Positions 5,239 through 13,521 of a DNA stretch of 33,408 nucleotides are shown here, in pieces. Where the stretch lies: NCBI GenBank assembly GCA_016213435.1, contig JACRAL010000157.1, positions 1 through 33,408 on the forward strand, written 5' to 3'. The notes beneath the pieces are model-generated. The model was not told where the DNA came from. It did not search any database and was given only the letters and a program-made list of their open reading frames with translations. How positions within the stretch are numbered: the stretch's first letter is position 1; the number at the start of each line of letters is the position of its first letter. Origin of the DNA: Bacteroidota bacterium. GTDB taxonomy: Bacteria; Bacteroidota; Bacteroidia; Palsa-948. Both the position numbers and the translations under genes were made by a program.

Positions 5239-7872
5239 TCAAAAGTCCTCATCCTCTTTTTTATCTTTTCCTTTTTTCTCATCCTCATCCCATTTGATAA
5301 TAAACTTATTATCCTCTTTCGGCTTATCTTTCTTGTTGAGAGCGGTATCTTTTTTAAATAATCCGAATTCTTCTTTTAATATCTGCTTAAGCGTTTGTTT
5401 TTCCTGAACAATGTTTGCTTTGAGGTTTTGTTTGGCGCCCTGTTTATCGTATTTGATCACCGGATTATCTACCGTTCCAGTCATCGAAATGAACAGGCTC
5501 GTCTTGCCTTCTTTGTCATCTTCCACAACTCCAAATTCTTCGTTTTCTTTTTTTGCTTTCCGCGCTTTTTTAGAAAGCAGATCGGAAAGAAGCACTTTGA
5601 AGTGATAATCAATTTCATTTTCAAAGGAATGCGTACCGAAAAGCGTAACGTTCATTGCGCTTGATTCAAGATTCATCTTCGGGATAAAAATATTCTGATC
5701 TTTTATTTCGATCTGGTTCTGCAAAGTGGCGAACTTAATGTTATCCAGTTCCGACAATTCCACGAAGCGCGAAAGACTTTTCATGGGTTCATAATGCAGC
5801 AATTCTCCTTTCTCAATTACCATGCTGCTGCGAACGTAAATTTTGTTTAAATCAACCGTGAGATCCGACTTCCAGACGGATGCAAACTGAACATCAGCAG
5901 TAGCTATTCCTTTGAGATTATCAGAAGTAATCATATTTTGATGAAAGTCTTCAAGTTGAATAAATAACTTATTGATATTAAGTTTATTCAGTTTAGCATC
6001 ACAAGTGATCAATAATGTGCTGTCGGTTGTGTTTTCGATCATCCCGATTGCAGTGATTGAGCCATCCATCGTTGAAAAAGAAATAGGATCTCCTATGAGC
6101 TTCTGGTTTCTCAATTGAAAGGTTCCGCGAATGTTTTTTGCGTCAAATTTTCTGAACCTGAGGTGCCCGATATCGCTGTTCAAAATAAATTTTAATCGGG
6201 GCGAAAAATGGATCTTGTAAACCGTATCTCGTTTCGAAGATTCTTTCTGGTTCAGAAGAAATTCGTTGAGGTCTAAATTGTTTGACTGAAATGCTGCTTC
6301 CACATTAATATCTGCATCTTCCGAAAAGGAATAAGCAAGCACATCTTTTAAAGTGCCTTTGAGATAGAAATCGCTTTTTGGTGTATTTCCTGAAAAAGAG
6401 TTTACAGTAATATTATTATTGTTCAGCACAAAAGAACCGTTGATGCTGTCAAAAGCAAGCGTAGAGTTTTTAATTTTCATTCCGGCATTTTCAAGATTCA
6501 ATTCTCCTGAGAGGGTCATATTCTCAAAATCTGCCCTTGTGTACTTTCCAGTCTTATTTAGACTGCCTTTATATTCCATATTCACCTTTACACTTCCTTT
6601 AAGCGATTCCATCGGGTAATTCCATATAGAATCTATCTTTAAGAGATGCTGAACATCTTCCAGCAAAAGGTTTGCATTTAGAGAAGCGCTGACAGTGGGG
6701 GAAGAAAAATTATCCACCCTGATCATCCCCGAAATTCTTCCATTGGCGAGAGAAGCAGAAAAAGCTTTCAAATCGAGAAAATATTTTGAAGTGACTGAAG
6801 AAGAAAAATAACTTCCCAGAATATGTGCATCTTTTAATGTTATCCCTGAGCTCAATTGGGTGATTTCTGCTTTGGTGATCCCGAAATCAGCTTTTATTTC
6901 AGGAGAATTCACATCATCCAGCTTGCCGCTGATATGCGCGTTACAGTAAAATTCCCCTTCACTTTCAAAATCCCTGATATGCTTGCGATGTTTTTCAGGA
7001 AGAAGAGACAGCACTGATTGAACATCCATATCCTTTCCTTTTAAGAAAATATCAACATAATCCGATCTGTTATTGACGATGTATTTACCCTGAACTGAAA
7101 TTTTCAAATCTGAAACATACAACATCCCATCACTAAACTGATACACTTTCTTATCATTATCCACCCGCAAAGAAAAATCCATTTTCATCGGCTTATTGTC
7201 AAGATAATTCAAACTGTCTATGCTAAAATGCTTGGCGAGCATATCTCCTTTAATTGAAAGATCATACTGCTTGCTTGTAAATTCTCCTGCTATCGTACCG
7301 CTGTGAATCAGACACGAAATATCGCTTCTGCTTTTAAAATCAAAATACTGAACAGAAATATTTTCTAGATTAAATTTTTTAAGGTTAAACGCTGATTCTC
7401 CGGAAGTGGAAGTTGTATCTCCACTCCCCTTCCACACATCCCAGTTTCTGGAACCATCTGTACCAACCTTCAACTTTATTTTTCCATTTTCAACAGATAT
7501 TTTCTTTACCACGTATTTTTTTCGAAGAATATCCATCACATTAAATTGAAGAGAAACCTCGCTCAAAGAAAACAAGGTGTCCTGTTTTAGAAATTTTGAG
7601 ATCCCTTTTTTATCAGGTTTCGTGTTTGATATGGGAGCATCGATCATGATTATCTTTCTAAAATCAAGCGCTATATAGGGAAAACTTTTTAGCAGGGTAA
7701 GCTGAATGTCCTTGGGGTCGACAATCACTTTTGTTTTCAGATTCTTGTTCAGCTGCTGGATCATGTAGTCCTTCACTTCATTCTCATAAGCAATAGTCAC
7801 TACAACCAATACCCCTAGAATCAACAGGAATAAAAACAAAAACGTCAATACTATTCTTTTTAGGAGTTTCAT
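5239..7872 (-). CDS. AsmA-family protein, envelope-anchored
   Basis: The 877-residue protein has one N-terminal membrane segment (about residues 6-28) with a short basic cytoplasmic start, followed by a very long, beta-rich periplasmic part. The segment after the anchor (residues 30-75, including LNKNLKTKVIV, LTLLKSFPYIALDF) is typical of AsmA-like proteins of Bacteroidota, and the last third, around LSELDNIKFATLQN and MTGTVDNPVIKYD, matches the AsmA C-terminal domain. AsmA, TamB and YhdP relatives form hydrophobic grooves that help lipids or outer-membrane proteins across the periplasm; the cargo here is unknown. The tail is strongly charged and lysine-rich (KWDEDEKKGKDKKEDEDF). It lies between the RluB gene and the GldM-C-like gene on the same strand. 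Confidence 0.85.
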   Translation of the reverse strand: MKLLKRIVLTFLFLFLLILGVLVVVTIAYENEVKDYMIQQLNKNLKTKVIVDPKDIQLTLLKSFPYIALDFRKIIMIDAPISNTKPDKKGISKFLKQDTLFSLSEVSLQFNVMDILRKKYVVKKISVENGKIKLKVGTDGSRNWDVWKGSGDTTSTSGESAFNLKKFNLENISVQYFDFKSRSDISCLIHSGTIAGEFTSKQYDLSIKGDMLAKHFSIDSLNYLDNKPMKMDFSLRVDNDKKVYQFSDGMLYVSDLKISVQGKYIVNNRSDYVDIFLKGKDMDVQSVLSLLPEKHRKHIRDFESEGEFYCNAHISGKLDDVNSPEIKADFGITKAEITQLSSGITLKDAHILGSYFSSSVTSKYFLDLKAFSASLANGRISGMIRVDNFSSPTVSASLNANLLLEDVQHLLKIDSIWNYPMESLKGSVKVNMEYKGSLNKTGKYTRADFENMTLSGELNLENAGMKIKNSTLAFDSINGSFVLNNNNITVNSFSGNTPKSDFYLKGTLKDVLAYSFSEDADINVEAAFQSNNLDLNEFLLNQKESSKRDTVYKIHFSPRLKFILNSDIGHLRFRKFDAKNIRGTFQLRNQKLIGDPISFSTMDGSITAIGMIENTTDSTLLITCDAKLNKLNINKLFIQLEDFHQNMITSDNLKGIATADVQFASVWKSDLTVDLNKIYVRSSMVIEKGELLHYEPMKSLSRFVELSELDNIKFATLQNQIEIKDQNIFIPKMNLESSAMNVTLFGTHSFENEIDYHFKVLLSDLLSKKARKAKKENEEFGVVEDDKEGKTSLFISMTGTVDNPVIKYDKQGAKQNLKANIVQEKQTLKQILKEEFGLFKKDTALNKKDKPKEDNKFIIKWDEDEKKGKDKKEDEDF

Positions 7873-7923
7873 TGTTTTTGCAAAGTTGCGAAAAAAAATT
7901 ACCCTGACCCTAAAGGGAGAATA

Positions 7924-8826
7924 TTAACTGATCCTCTTCAGCATCCTCACTTCATTTTCAGCAAGGAAGCGCCACTTCCCGCGGGGAAGATTTTTCTTGG
8001 TGAGCGATGCGTAAAGCACTCTATCTAATTTATCTACTTTATATCCGAGACTTTCAAATATCCTGCGGATGATCCTGTTTTTTCCTGAATGTATTTCAAT
8101 GCCGATTTCCCTTCTTGAATCCGCACCATCCACGTAGGCAATGTCATCCACTTTAATGAAACCATCTTCAAGCCCAATACCTTTTTGTATTTTTTCAAAA
8201 TCTGTGGTGTTAAGATCTTTGTCCAGAACCACATTGTAAATTTTGGCGACTTTATATTTTGGATGCATCAGCGTTTTAGCAAGATCGCCATCGTTGGTAA
8301 GGAGAAGAAGTCCTGAGGTGTTCCTGTCCAATCTTCCAATCGGATAAACTCTTTCCGCCACGCCTTTAACTAAATCAAGCACTGTATCCCTTTCCTGCGG
8401 ATCATCGCAGGTGGTGATATATCCCTTTGGTTTGTTTAAAAGAATGTAAACGCTTTTTTCTTTATGCACAGCGTTGCCGCCAAACTGAACTTTATCGGCA
8501 GGAGAAATTTTGTAACCAAGTTGAGTAACGATCTCTCCATTCACTTTCACCACACCGGTAGCAATGAATGTATCCGCTTCCCTGCGCGAGCAAATACCTG
8601 CATTGGAAAGATATTTATTGAGACGGATTAGATTTTCACCTACTTGTTTTGCAAGAACGGGAGCGGGTTTGCCATCTGTTTTTGGCTGCACATGGTATTT
8701 CTTCTTCGGAGTAAAACCACTTTTTCTCTTTGGATGAAATTCTTTTTTTCTTTCAGACTTAAATCCGGTTTCTTTCTTCGACTTATAACTGCTTTTCTCT
8801 CTGGGCTTAAAACTATTTGGTTTCAT
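7924..8826 (-). CDS. rluB: RluB/RsuA-family rRNA pseudouridine synthase
   Basis: The product converts specific uridines of ribosomal RNA to pseudouridine; the RluB subgroup acts on 23S rRNA. Counting from the chosen start (300 residues), residues 1-60 are a basic, low-complexity extension common in Bacteroidota members. Residues 67-115 are an S4 RNA-binding domain (LIRLNKYLSNAGICSRREA). The catalytic domain follows with NKPKGYITTC, GRLDRNTSGLLLLTNDG (catalytic Asp167) and GKNRIIRRIFESLGYKV. An upstream in-frame ATG at 8853 is rejected, since an exact -7 box (8833-8840) lies between it and the ATG at 8826. Which uridine is modified cannot be read from sequence. Confidence 0.9.
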   Translation of the reverse strand: MKPNSFKPREKSSYKSKKETGFKSERKKEFHPKRKSGFTPKKKYHVQPKTDGKPAPVLAKQVGENLIRLNKYLSNAGICSRREADTFIATGVVKVNGEIVTQLGYKISPADKVQFGGNAVHKEKSVYILLNKPKGYITTCDDPQERDTVLDLVKGVAERVYPIGRLDRNTSGLLLLTNDGDLAKTLMHPKYKVAKIYNVVLDKDLNTTDFEKIQKGIGLEDGFIKVDDIAYVDGADSRREIGIEIHSGKNRIIRRIFESLGYKVDKLDRVLYASLTKKNLPRGKWRFLAENEVRMLKRIS

Positions 8827-8832
8827 AGAGGA

Positions 8833-8840
8833 CAAAGATA
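8833..8840 (-). promoter_or_regulatory. candidate -7 box for the RluB gene
   Basis: The minus strand reads TATCTTTG, an exact TAnnTTTG match. TTTT at 8861-8864 lies at the expected -33 spacing of 20 bases. It is so near the ATG at 8826 that the mRNA would have almost no leader. Confidence 0.4.
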
Positions 8841-8914
8841 AAAATATTTGCAAGGACTTAAAAAAGAAACTTCAGCATAAACACTTTTCCTTTTCCCTGT
8901 AATAATAAAAAAAA

Positions 8915-8922
8915 TACCTTTG
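8915..8922 (+). promoter_or_regulatory. candidate promoter for the CotH-type gene
   Basis: TACCTTTG exactly matches TAnnTTTG, and TTTT at 8891-8894 sits 20 bases upstream, close to the TTTG -33 element. The predicted leader is about 40 bases. Confidence 0.45.
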
Positions 8923-8970
8923 AAATAAGGTTTGTGATTTATAATCACCTCATAAGAGACACCAAGATTC

Positions 8971-10476
8971 ATGAAGAATATTACCCGTTCCATTATTTTC
9001 ATTTTATTTATCTACAGGAGTACCTCCTTTTCTCAAACGGAAGGCAATTCCATCTTTAACAGTTCGCAAATTCACTCCATCAAAATCTATTTTTCACAGT
9101 CCCACTGGTACGATTCATTGGTTGCCTATAAACCGCTTGACAAAAAGATGCTCGGCAAAGTGATGATCAACGGGCAGACGGTTGATTCCGTGGGCATCCA
9201 GTTCAAAGGGAATTCTTCATACAACAATCCCAGCAAAAAGAAATCATGGAAGATCGACTTTAACGAGTTTGACTCTACTAAAAGATATAACGGACTTAAG
9301 GCAATCAATCTGAACAACGGCTTCAAAGACCCTACCATGATGCGGGAAAAAATCATGAACGATTTCATGAACCGGAACGGTCTTCCTGCTCCGCGCTGCA
9401 CGTATGGGAATGTATATGTAAACGATACGCTCTGGGGATTTTATACTGTAGTGGAACAAGTGAATAATACTTTTCTCAAACGCTGGTTCCCCGAAAATGA
9501 CGGCAATCTTTTTAAAGGAGATCCCCAAGGCTCGTTGCAATGGGTTGGCTCAACTCCTTCATCATACTACACAAAGTACGAACTGAAAACAAATACCACT
9601 GTTAATGACTGGACAGACCTTGTTCACCTTCTGGATAAAATAAATAACACTCCGACAGGAAATTTTTACGACTCCTTGGAAACAGTGCTGCATACCAGTC
9701 TTGCTATCCGGGCATGGGCAGCAAACATTCTTTTTGTAAATCTTGATTCTTACGAGGGCTCAGGGCACAACTATTACATTTATCATGACCTTCTCTATAA
9801 TAAGTTCGGATGGATAACATGGGATGTGAACGAGGCGTTCGGGAACTTCAATCAGGGCATGAACATTTCACAGATCGAGAACCTCAGCATCTTTTATATT
9901 CCAACTCCTTCCACCAATCGCCCGCTCACAAACAAAATGCTTGCAAACACCACTTATAAAAATTCTTATATATGGGAAGTTTGCAACTTTGTTGCCAATG
10001 ATTTTGACACCACGGTTCTTAACCTGATGATAGATAGTTTGGCAAACGTAATCCGTCCCTATATATATGCTGATTTCAGAAAATTCTACACCAATCAACA
10101 GTTTGAAACCAACATCAATGCGGATATTACCGGCTCCTTTAATATTCCGGGATTAAAATCATTTCTGGTAAACAGGCGGTCAAGCGTACTTTCTGAACTT
10201 ACTGCAAACGGATGTTACATGAATGTAAACGAATCTTCCGTTTTCGGTTTACAGTTTACAGTTAATCCAAATCCGAACAAGGGTGAGTTTACAGTTTACG
10301 GGTTACGCTTCCCTGTTCAAATACAGGTTTATAATTCTTTAGGCCAAATTATCCATCAACAAACCGTAAACAGTAAACAGGAGACTGTAAACCTCAACCA
10401 AACAAGCGGAATATATTTCTACCGAATTCTTTCAAAAGACATTCCTGTCTCATCAGGAAAACTTTTTATTGAATAA
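8971..10476 (+). CDS. CotH-kinase-family protein with T9SS type A sorting domain
   Basis: A secreted protein of 501 residues. Residues 1-21 form a signal peptide ending near SFSQ. Residues 35-400 match the CotH family, related to the spore-coat kinase CotH, whose members phosphorylate secreted proteins: GIQFKGNSSYNNPSKKKSWK, GFYTVVEQVN, DGNLFKGD, SGHNYYIYHD and FGWITWDVNEAFG are visible. The last 75 residues are a T9SS type A sorting domain (NPNPNKGEFTV, QVYNSLGQII, GIYFYRI), so it is exported through the outer membrane and released or anchored. Kinase activity is not shown. The DNA coding for the sorting domain (10246-10394) contains several near-repeats of GTTTACAG in both orientations. It begins its own plus-strand unit, divergent from the RluB gene. 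Confidence 0.9.
   Translation: MKNITRSIIFILFIYRSTSFSQTEGNSIFNSSQIHSIKIYFSQSHWYDSLVAYKPLDKKMLGKVMINGQTVDSVGIQFKGNSSYNNPSKKKSWKIDFNEFDSTKRYNGLKAINLNNGFKDPTMMREKIMNDFMNRNGLPAPRCTYGNVYVNDTLWGFYTVVEQVNNTFLKRWFPENDGNLFKGDPQGSLQWVGSTPSSYYTKYELKTNTTVNDWTDLVHLLDKINNTPTGNFYDSLETVLHTSLAIRAWAANILFVNLDSYEGSGHNYYIYHDLLYNKFGWITWDVNEAFGNFNQGMNISQIENLSIFYIPTPSTNRPLTNKMLANTTYKNSYIWEVCNFVANDFDTTVLNLMIDSLANVIRPYIYADFRKFYTNQQFETNINADITGSFNIPGLKSFLVNRRSSVLSELTANGCYMNVNESSVFGLQFTVNPNPNKGEFTVYGLRFPVQIQVYNSLGQIIHQQTVNSKQETVNLNQTSGIYFYRILSKDIPVSSGKLFIE
10246..10394. repeat. GTTTACAG-type direct and inverted repeats in the T9SS domain coding region
   Basis: GGTTTACAGTTTACAGTT (10246 onward) and GTTTACAGTTTACGGGTT (10288 onward) are near direct repeats. 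AACCGTAAACAGTAAAC (10362-10378) and CTGTAAACC (10385 onward) are their near reverse complements, so a long hairpin is possible. Short pieces of the same sequence appear at 704-714 and 17809-17817. Confidence 0.5.
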
Positions 10477-10581
10477 TTTCTTTATTCTTCTATCACGCAA
10501 AAGTGTAATTTCGGCAGAGAAAACAAGGCATAGTCAAATTCAAAAGTAACATTCTCTAAAATGAATACAATCTTCTAATAA

Positions 10582-10950
10582 ATGGATAAGCAAACATTTA
10601 ATACAGAAAAAATAATCTCAAGATTAAAGCGCTTTAATTACAAATACGATCTCAAAGGAACAACTTTGAAGATTTTCCTGCCAATGTGGTGTTGTTTAAT
10701 GATCGATTTTTCATCAGACAAGATTAAAATGACCCCTACTGCTAATGCTTATTCTCTTTTTCCATTTACTTTGGAATTCGAGTTTATGATGATCTTCTTG
10801 TTTTTTGGGACTCTCGCAATCTACATGCAGGCTCCCTTTCTTTTTGGCTTGCTTGGCATAATTTCGATTCGATTTATTGCATGCTTTATAAAAATCGAAT
10901 CCATGAAAGTAATCGTTCACAATTGGATCGAGCAAGATTCTGCAATATAA
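10582..10950 (+). CDS. two-helix membrane protein of unknown function
   Basis: This 122-residue product has a soluble N-terminal part (about residues 1-50; MDKQTFNTEKIISRLKRF) and two closely spaced hydrophobic segments (about residues 62-80 and 84-103) joined by a very short loop, so both termini probably face the cytoplasm. The C-terminus (IKIESMKVIVHNWIEQDSAI) is soluble. I do not recognise a family. It lies between the CotH gene and the M15 peptidase gene with about 105 bases before it and 19 after it, which fits co-transcription with the peptidase. The frame has no internal repeats and its codon use looks like that of its neighbours. Confidence 0.6.
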   Translation: MDKQTFNTEKIISRLKRFNYKYDLKGTTLKIFLPMWCCLMIDFSSDKIKMTPTANAYSLFPFTLEFEFMMIFLFFGTLAIYMQAPFLFGLLGIISIRFIACFIKIESMKVIVHNWIEQDSAI

Positions 10951-10969
10951 TTTTCATCAAAATTAACCT

Positions 10970-11800
10970 GTGCTAAAACGATATTCCATACTTGCCCTTG
11001 TTGTAATTGGCGTTGAGATATTGCTTCTTTATCTTTTCCAAACTCCGATGAAGGAGATGCGATGGATTCCGAGAACGTATGAGCAAATAGTATCTGACAA
11101 TACTGTTTTTGCTGCGTCTCTATTGCCAAGCTTATTTCCGTCTCCTAAACTAAAAACTGAAAACCACAAACCGGAAACTGTTGAAAGGCACACTTTCTTA
11201 GAACAACAACTCATCACATTCGGATTGGTTAACATCAAGCAAATAGATTCCAGCATAGCTGTGAGTCTTAAATATGCAAGCAAAGATAATTTCCTTCACC
11301 AAAATCTTTACGGAGAAATTAAAAACTGTTACCTGCAAAAAGACATTGCGGAAAAACTCGCTAAGGCGCAACAGATACTAAAGAAAAGATTTCCTTTCTA
11401 TTCACTCATTATATATGACGGGGTTCGTCCGCTGGGCGTTCAGCAGCTGATGTGGGATGACCTGCAGGTTCCTGAAAAACTAAAAGACAAATATGTTTCC
11501 GATCCGAAAGTAGGGTCGCTTCATAATTACGGATGCGCGGTGGATGTCAGCTTCATTAATGAAAACGGATGGGAAATGGACATGGGAACTCCTTACGATT
11601 ACTTTGGAGAACTCGGTCATCCCATTGCAGAGAAGAGAATGATTGAAGACGGGAAGCTTTCCTGGCGCCAGTTCGAGAACAGAAAACTATTGAGAGAGGT
11701 AATGACGGAAGCAGGATTTATGACAATCTCTACTGAATGGTGGCATTTCAACGGCAGCTCCCTCAAAGAAGCAGAGAAAAAATATTATATCATCAAATAA
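10970..11800 (+). CDS. VanX-like M15 metallopeptidase, membrane-anchored
   Basis: The 276-residue protein has one N-terminal hydrophobic segment (about residues 6-24), so it is probably tethered and faces the periplasm. Residues 95-262 match the M15 D-alanyl-D-alanine dipeptidase family. The zinc ligands are visible as SLHNYGCAVD (His185, Asp192) and EWWH (catalytic Glu256, His259), and YDGVRP supplies the conserved Arg153. Such enzymes cleave D-Ala-D-Ala or related peptidoglycan peptides; wall recycling is more likely than vancomycin resistance, since no vanH or vanA-like genes are present. The linker at residues 58-70 (SPKLKTENHKPET) comes from a low-complexity repeat of the ctaaaaactgaaaac type. 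The start is GTG, 19 bases after the preceding gene. Confidence 0.87.
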   Translation: MLKRYSILALVVIGVEILLLYLFQTPMKEMRWIPRTYEQIVSDNTVFAASLLPSLFPSPKLKTENHKPETVERHTFLEQQLITFGLVNIKQIDSSIAVSLKYASKDNFLHQNLYGEIKNCYLQKDIAEKLAKAQQILKKRFPFYSLIIYDGVRPLGVQQLMWDDLQVPEKLKDKYVSDPKVGSLHNYGCAVDVSFINENGWEMDMGTPYDYFGELGHPIAEKRMIEDGKLSWRQFENRKLLREVMTEAGFMTISTEWWHFNGSSLKEAEKKYYIIK

Positions 11801-11888
11801 TGACGCTCGTCATATTGTGGAGTTGCTGAATATTTCTACTTTCGCCAATCTTAAAATCATATATGAAGAGGACCTTTTCAGGAACAAA

Positions 11889-11896
11889 TATCTTTA
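11889..11896 (+). promoter_or_regulatory. candidate -7 box ahead of the pnt genes
   Basis: TATCTTTA matches seven of eight consensus positions. Transcription from it would begin near the hairpin at 11903-11933, which would then be a 5' leader hairpin. Reading that hairpin as the upstream terminator is simpler. Confidence 0.2.
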
Positions 11897-11902
11897 AAAA
11901 TC

Positions 11903-11933
11903 AAAATCCCCTTGTTTTAACTGGGGATTTTTT
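11903..11933 (+). terminator. rho-independent terminator after the M15 peptidase gene
   Basis: AAAATCCCC (11903-11911) pairs with GGGGATTTT (11923-11931) across an 11-base loop, and six T residues follow the GGGGA. It lies 100 bases after the peptidase stop and 28 bases before the pntAA ATG. Confidence 0.6.
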
Positions 11934-11960
11934 GTTTCTGACAACCCCAAAAAAAGAGTT

Positions 11961-13088
11961 ATGAAACTATCTGTACCCAAAGAAACCAAACTGAAAGAAA
12001 ACCGCGTAGCGCTTACACCCGATGTGGTGAAAGGATTGGTAAAAAAAGGATTTGAAGTAATGGTAGAAAAAGGAGCAGGCGTTAATTCCTTTTATGCCGA
12101 TGATGCTTACACCGATGCAGGAGCAACTCTGGTTGACAATACATTATGCTACAGCAATGCCGATGTGGTTCTAAAGGTGAATGCGCCTCAGCCCGATGAG
12201 ATCAGCAAAATGAAAAAGGAAGCAATCCTTATTTCATTCATGTTTGCTGCAACCAATCCACAATTAGTAGATGCCTGCACTGTTGCCGGCATTTCTGCTT
12301 TTTCTATGGATGCTGTGCCGCGTATTTCACGTGCACAAAAAATGGATGCACTTTCTTCACAGGCAAACCTTGCAGGATATAAAGCCGTGATCATGGCGGC
12401 TGATACCTTAGGAAAAATATTCCCGATGATGACAACTGCTGCCGGAACCATCAAGCCATCCAAAGTGGTGATCTTCGGTGCAGGAGTTGCCGGATTGCAG
12501 GCAATTGCAACCGCAAAACGTTTAGGCGCTGTGGTTGAAGTGAGCGACATTCGTCCGGAGACAAAAGAACAGGTTCAATCGCTTGGCGGAAAGTTCATTG
12601 AAGTGAAAGGCGATGACTCTATTAAAATGGAAGGCGGATATGTTAAAGGTGTTTCGGAAGAATTCCTGAAGAAACAACAAGAGCTTGTCGGCAAACACGT
12701 GAAAGAAGCCGACATTGTAATCACTACTGCATTGATTCCCGGGAAAAAAGCTCCGCTTCTTGTAACAGAAGAAATGGTAAAGAGCATGCGCTTCGGCAGT
12801 GTTATCGTTGACATGGCAGTAGAACAAGGAGGAAACGTGGTAGGAAGCGAGTTAAATAAAAATGTAGTAAAGAATGGAGTAACCATCATTGGCGAAGGAA
12901 ATATTCCTTCACTTCTTCCTTTGAACGCAAGCGACCTGTATGCAAAAAATATCGAAACACTTCTGCTCCACCTTGCCGACAAAGACAAATTCAAGTGGGA
13001 GATGACAGAAGATATTACTAAGGGAAGTTTGATTGTACATAATGGAAAAGCAGTTCATCCAAGCATTTTAAAATTAGTGAATTCTTGA
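11961..13088 (+). CDS. pntAA: proton-translocating NAD(P) transhydrogenase, alpha subunit part 1 (NAD-binding domain I)
   Basis: The 375-residue protein is the soluble NAD(H)-binding component of the transhydrogenase, which uses the proton-motive force to move hydride from NADH to NADP. It opens with the alanine dehydrogenase/PNT N-domain (VPKETKLKENRVALTPD) and carries the Rossmann motif VVIFGAGVAGLQAIATAKRL (about residues 169-188), followed by an acidic VSDIRPET. The mobile-loop region with LIPGKKAPLL is present. Length agrees with the split three-gene form of the enzyme. A four-helix-bundle gene has entered directly after the stop; its left flanking repeat begins inside the last codons (from 13079). 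Confidence 0.95.
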   Translation: MKLSVPKETKLKENRVALTPDVVKGLVKKGFEVMVEKGAGVNSFYADDAYTDAGATLVDNTLCYSNADVVLKVNAPQPDEISKMKKEAILISFMFAATNPQLVDACTVAGISAFSMDAVPRISRAQKMDALSSQANLAGYKAVIMAADTLGKIFPMMTTAAGTIKPSKVVIFGAGVAGLQAIATAKRLGAVVEVSDIRPETKEQVQSLGGKFIEVKGDDSIKMEGGYVKGVSEEFLKKQQELVGKHVKEADIVITTALIPGKKAPLLVTEEMVKSMRFGSVIVDMAVEQGGNVVGSELNKNVVKNGVTIIGEGNIPSLLPLNASDLYAKNIETLLLHLADKDKFKWEMTEDITKGSLIVHNGKAVHPSILKLVNS

Positions 13089-13097
13089 TTTATTGAA
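13079..13097 (+). repeat. left inverted repeat flanking the four-helix-bundle insert
   Basis: GAATTCTTGATTTATTGAA overlaps the pntAA stop codon. Its reverse complement recurs at 13496-13514 with one mismatch (18 of 19). Confidence 0.6.
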
Positions 13098-13121
13098 ATG
13101 GAGAATTAAAATCCAAAAATT

Positions 13122-13511
13122 ATGTCTGAGTTCGCGGAAATATTAAAACAAAGAACAAAGTCTTTTGCTATTTCTATTATTAAACTTTCTAAATCATTTC
13201 CAAAAAATGATGAAGCATTTATTATTAAGAAACAATTATTGCGTTCATCCTTTTCAGTAGCGTCAAATTACAGAGCCGTTTTTCGATCAAGATCAGATGC
13301 TGAGTTTTTTTCTAAACTTTGTATTGTTGTTGAAGAGGCAGATGAAGTAGTTTTCTGGCTTGAGTTACTTTCAGAAGCAGATATCGTTGCAGGAATTGAA
13401 ATTGATCGAAATCTAAAAGAGGCAAATGAATTATTGTCTATCGCAGCCAGATCAAGAAAAACTATGAAGGAACGGACAAATCAGCAATTCACAAATTCAA
13501 TAAATCAATAA
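13122..13511 (+). CDS. four helix bundle protein (23S rRNA intervening-sequence protein family)
   Basis: This 129-residue protein matches the four-helix-bundle family first found in 23S rRNA intervening sequences: an N-terminal helix ending SFAISIIKLSKSFPK, then IKKQLLRSSFSVASNYRA, DAEFFSKLCIVVEEADEVVF and WLELLSEADIV, and a polar tail. Members form pentameric bundles; the biological function is unsettled, and nucleic-acid binding has been suggested for relatives. It sits between pntAA and pntAB, where it has no known partner, and is flanked by 19-base inverted repeats (13079-13097 and 13496-13514). Its last residues (FTNSINQ) are encoded by the right repeat. The arrangement looks like a small insert that kept the operon readable: it starts 33 bases after the pntAA stop and ends 10 bases before pntAB. 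Confidence 0.88.
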   Translation: MSEFAEILKQRTKSFAISIIKLSKSFPKNDEAFIIKKQLLRSSFSVASNYRAVFRSRSDAEFFSKLCIVVEEADEVVFWLELLSEADIVAGIEIDRNLKEANELLSIAARSRKTMKERTNQQFTNSINQ

Positions 13512-13514
13512 TTC
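13496..13514 (-). repeat. right inverted repeat flanking the four-helix-bundle insert
   Basis: TTCAATAAATCAATAATTC is the near-perfect reverse complement of 13079-13097. A further related unit (about 13479-13495, AATCAGCAATTCACAAA) lies just inside it, so this end is partly tandem. Confidence 0.6.
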
Positions 13515-13521
13515 ATAAAGT

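Noticed and set aside
7891-7918. Terminator after the RluB gene
   Set aside because: CCCT and AGGG arms give only a 4-bp stem before the T-run on the minus strand, too weak to call.
10970-11800. VanX vancomycin-resistance gene
   Set aside because: The zinc motifs fit the family, but no vanH, vanA or vanRS-like genes are present, so a peptidoglycan housekeeping role is more likely.
11869-11970. Small plus-strand frame (MKRTFSGTN...) ahead of pntAA
   Set aside because: It runs through the terminator hairpin into the pntAA start and lacks any protein-like pattern.
13122-13511. Avd-like accessory protein of a diversity-generating retroelement
   Set aside because: The fold family is related, but no reverse transcriptase or variable repeat region is present in the window.
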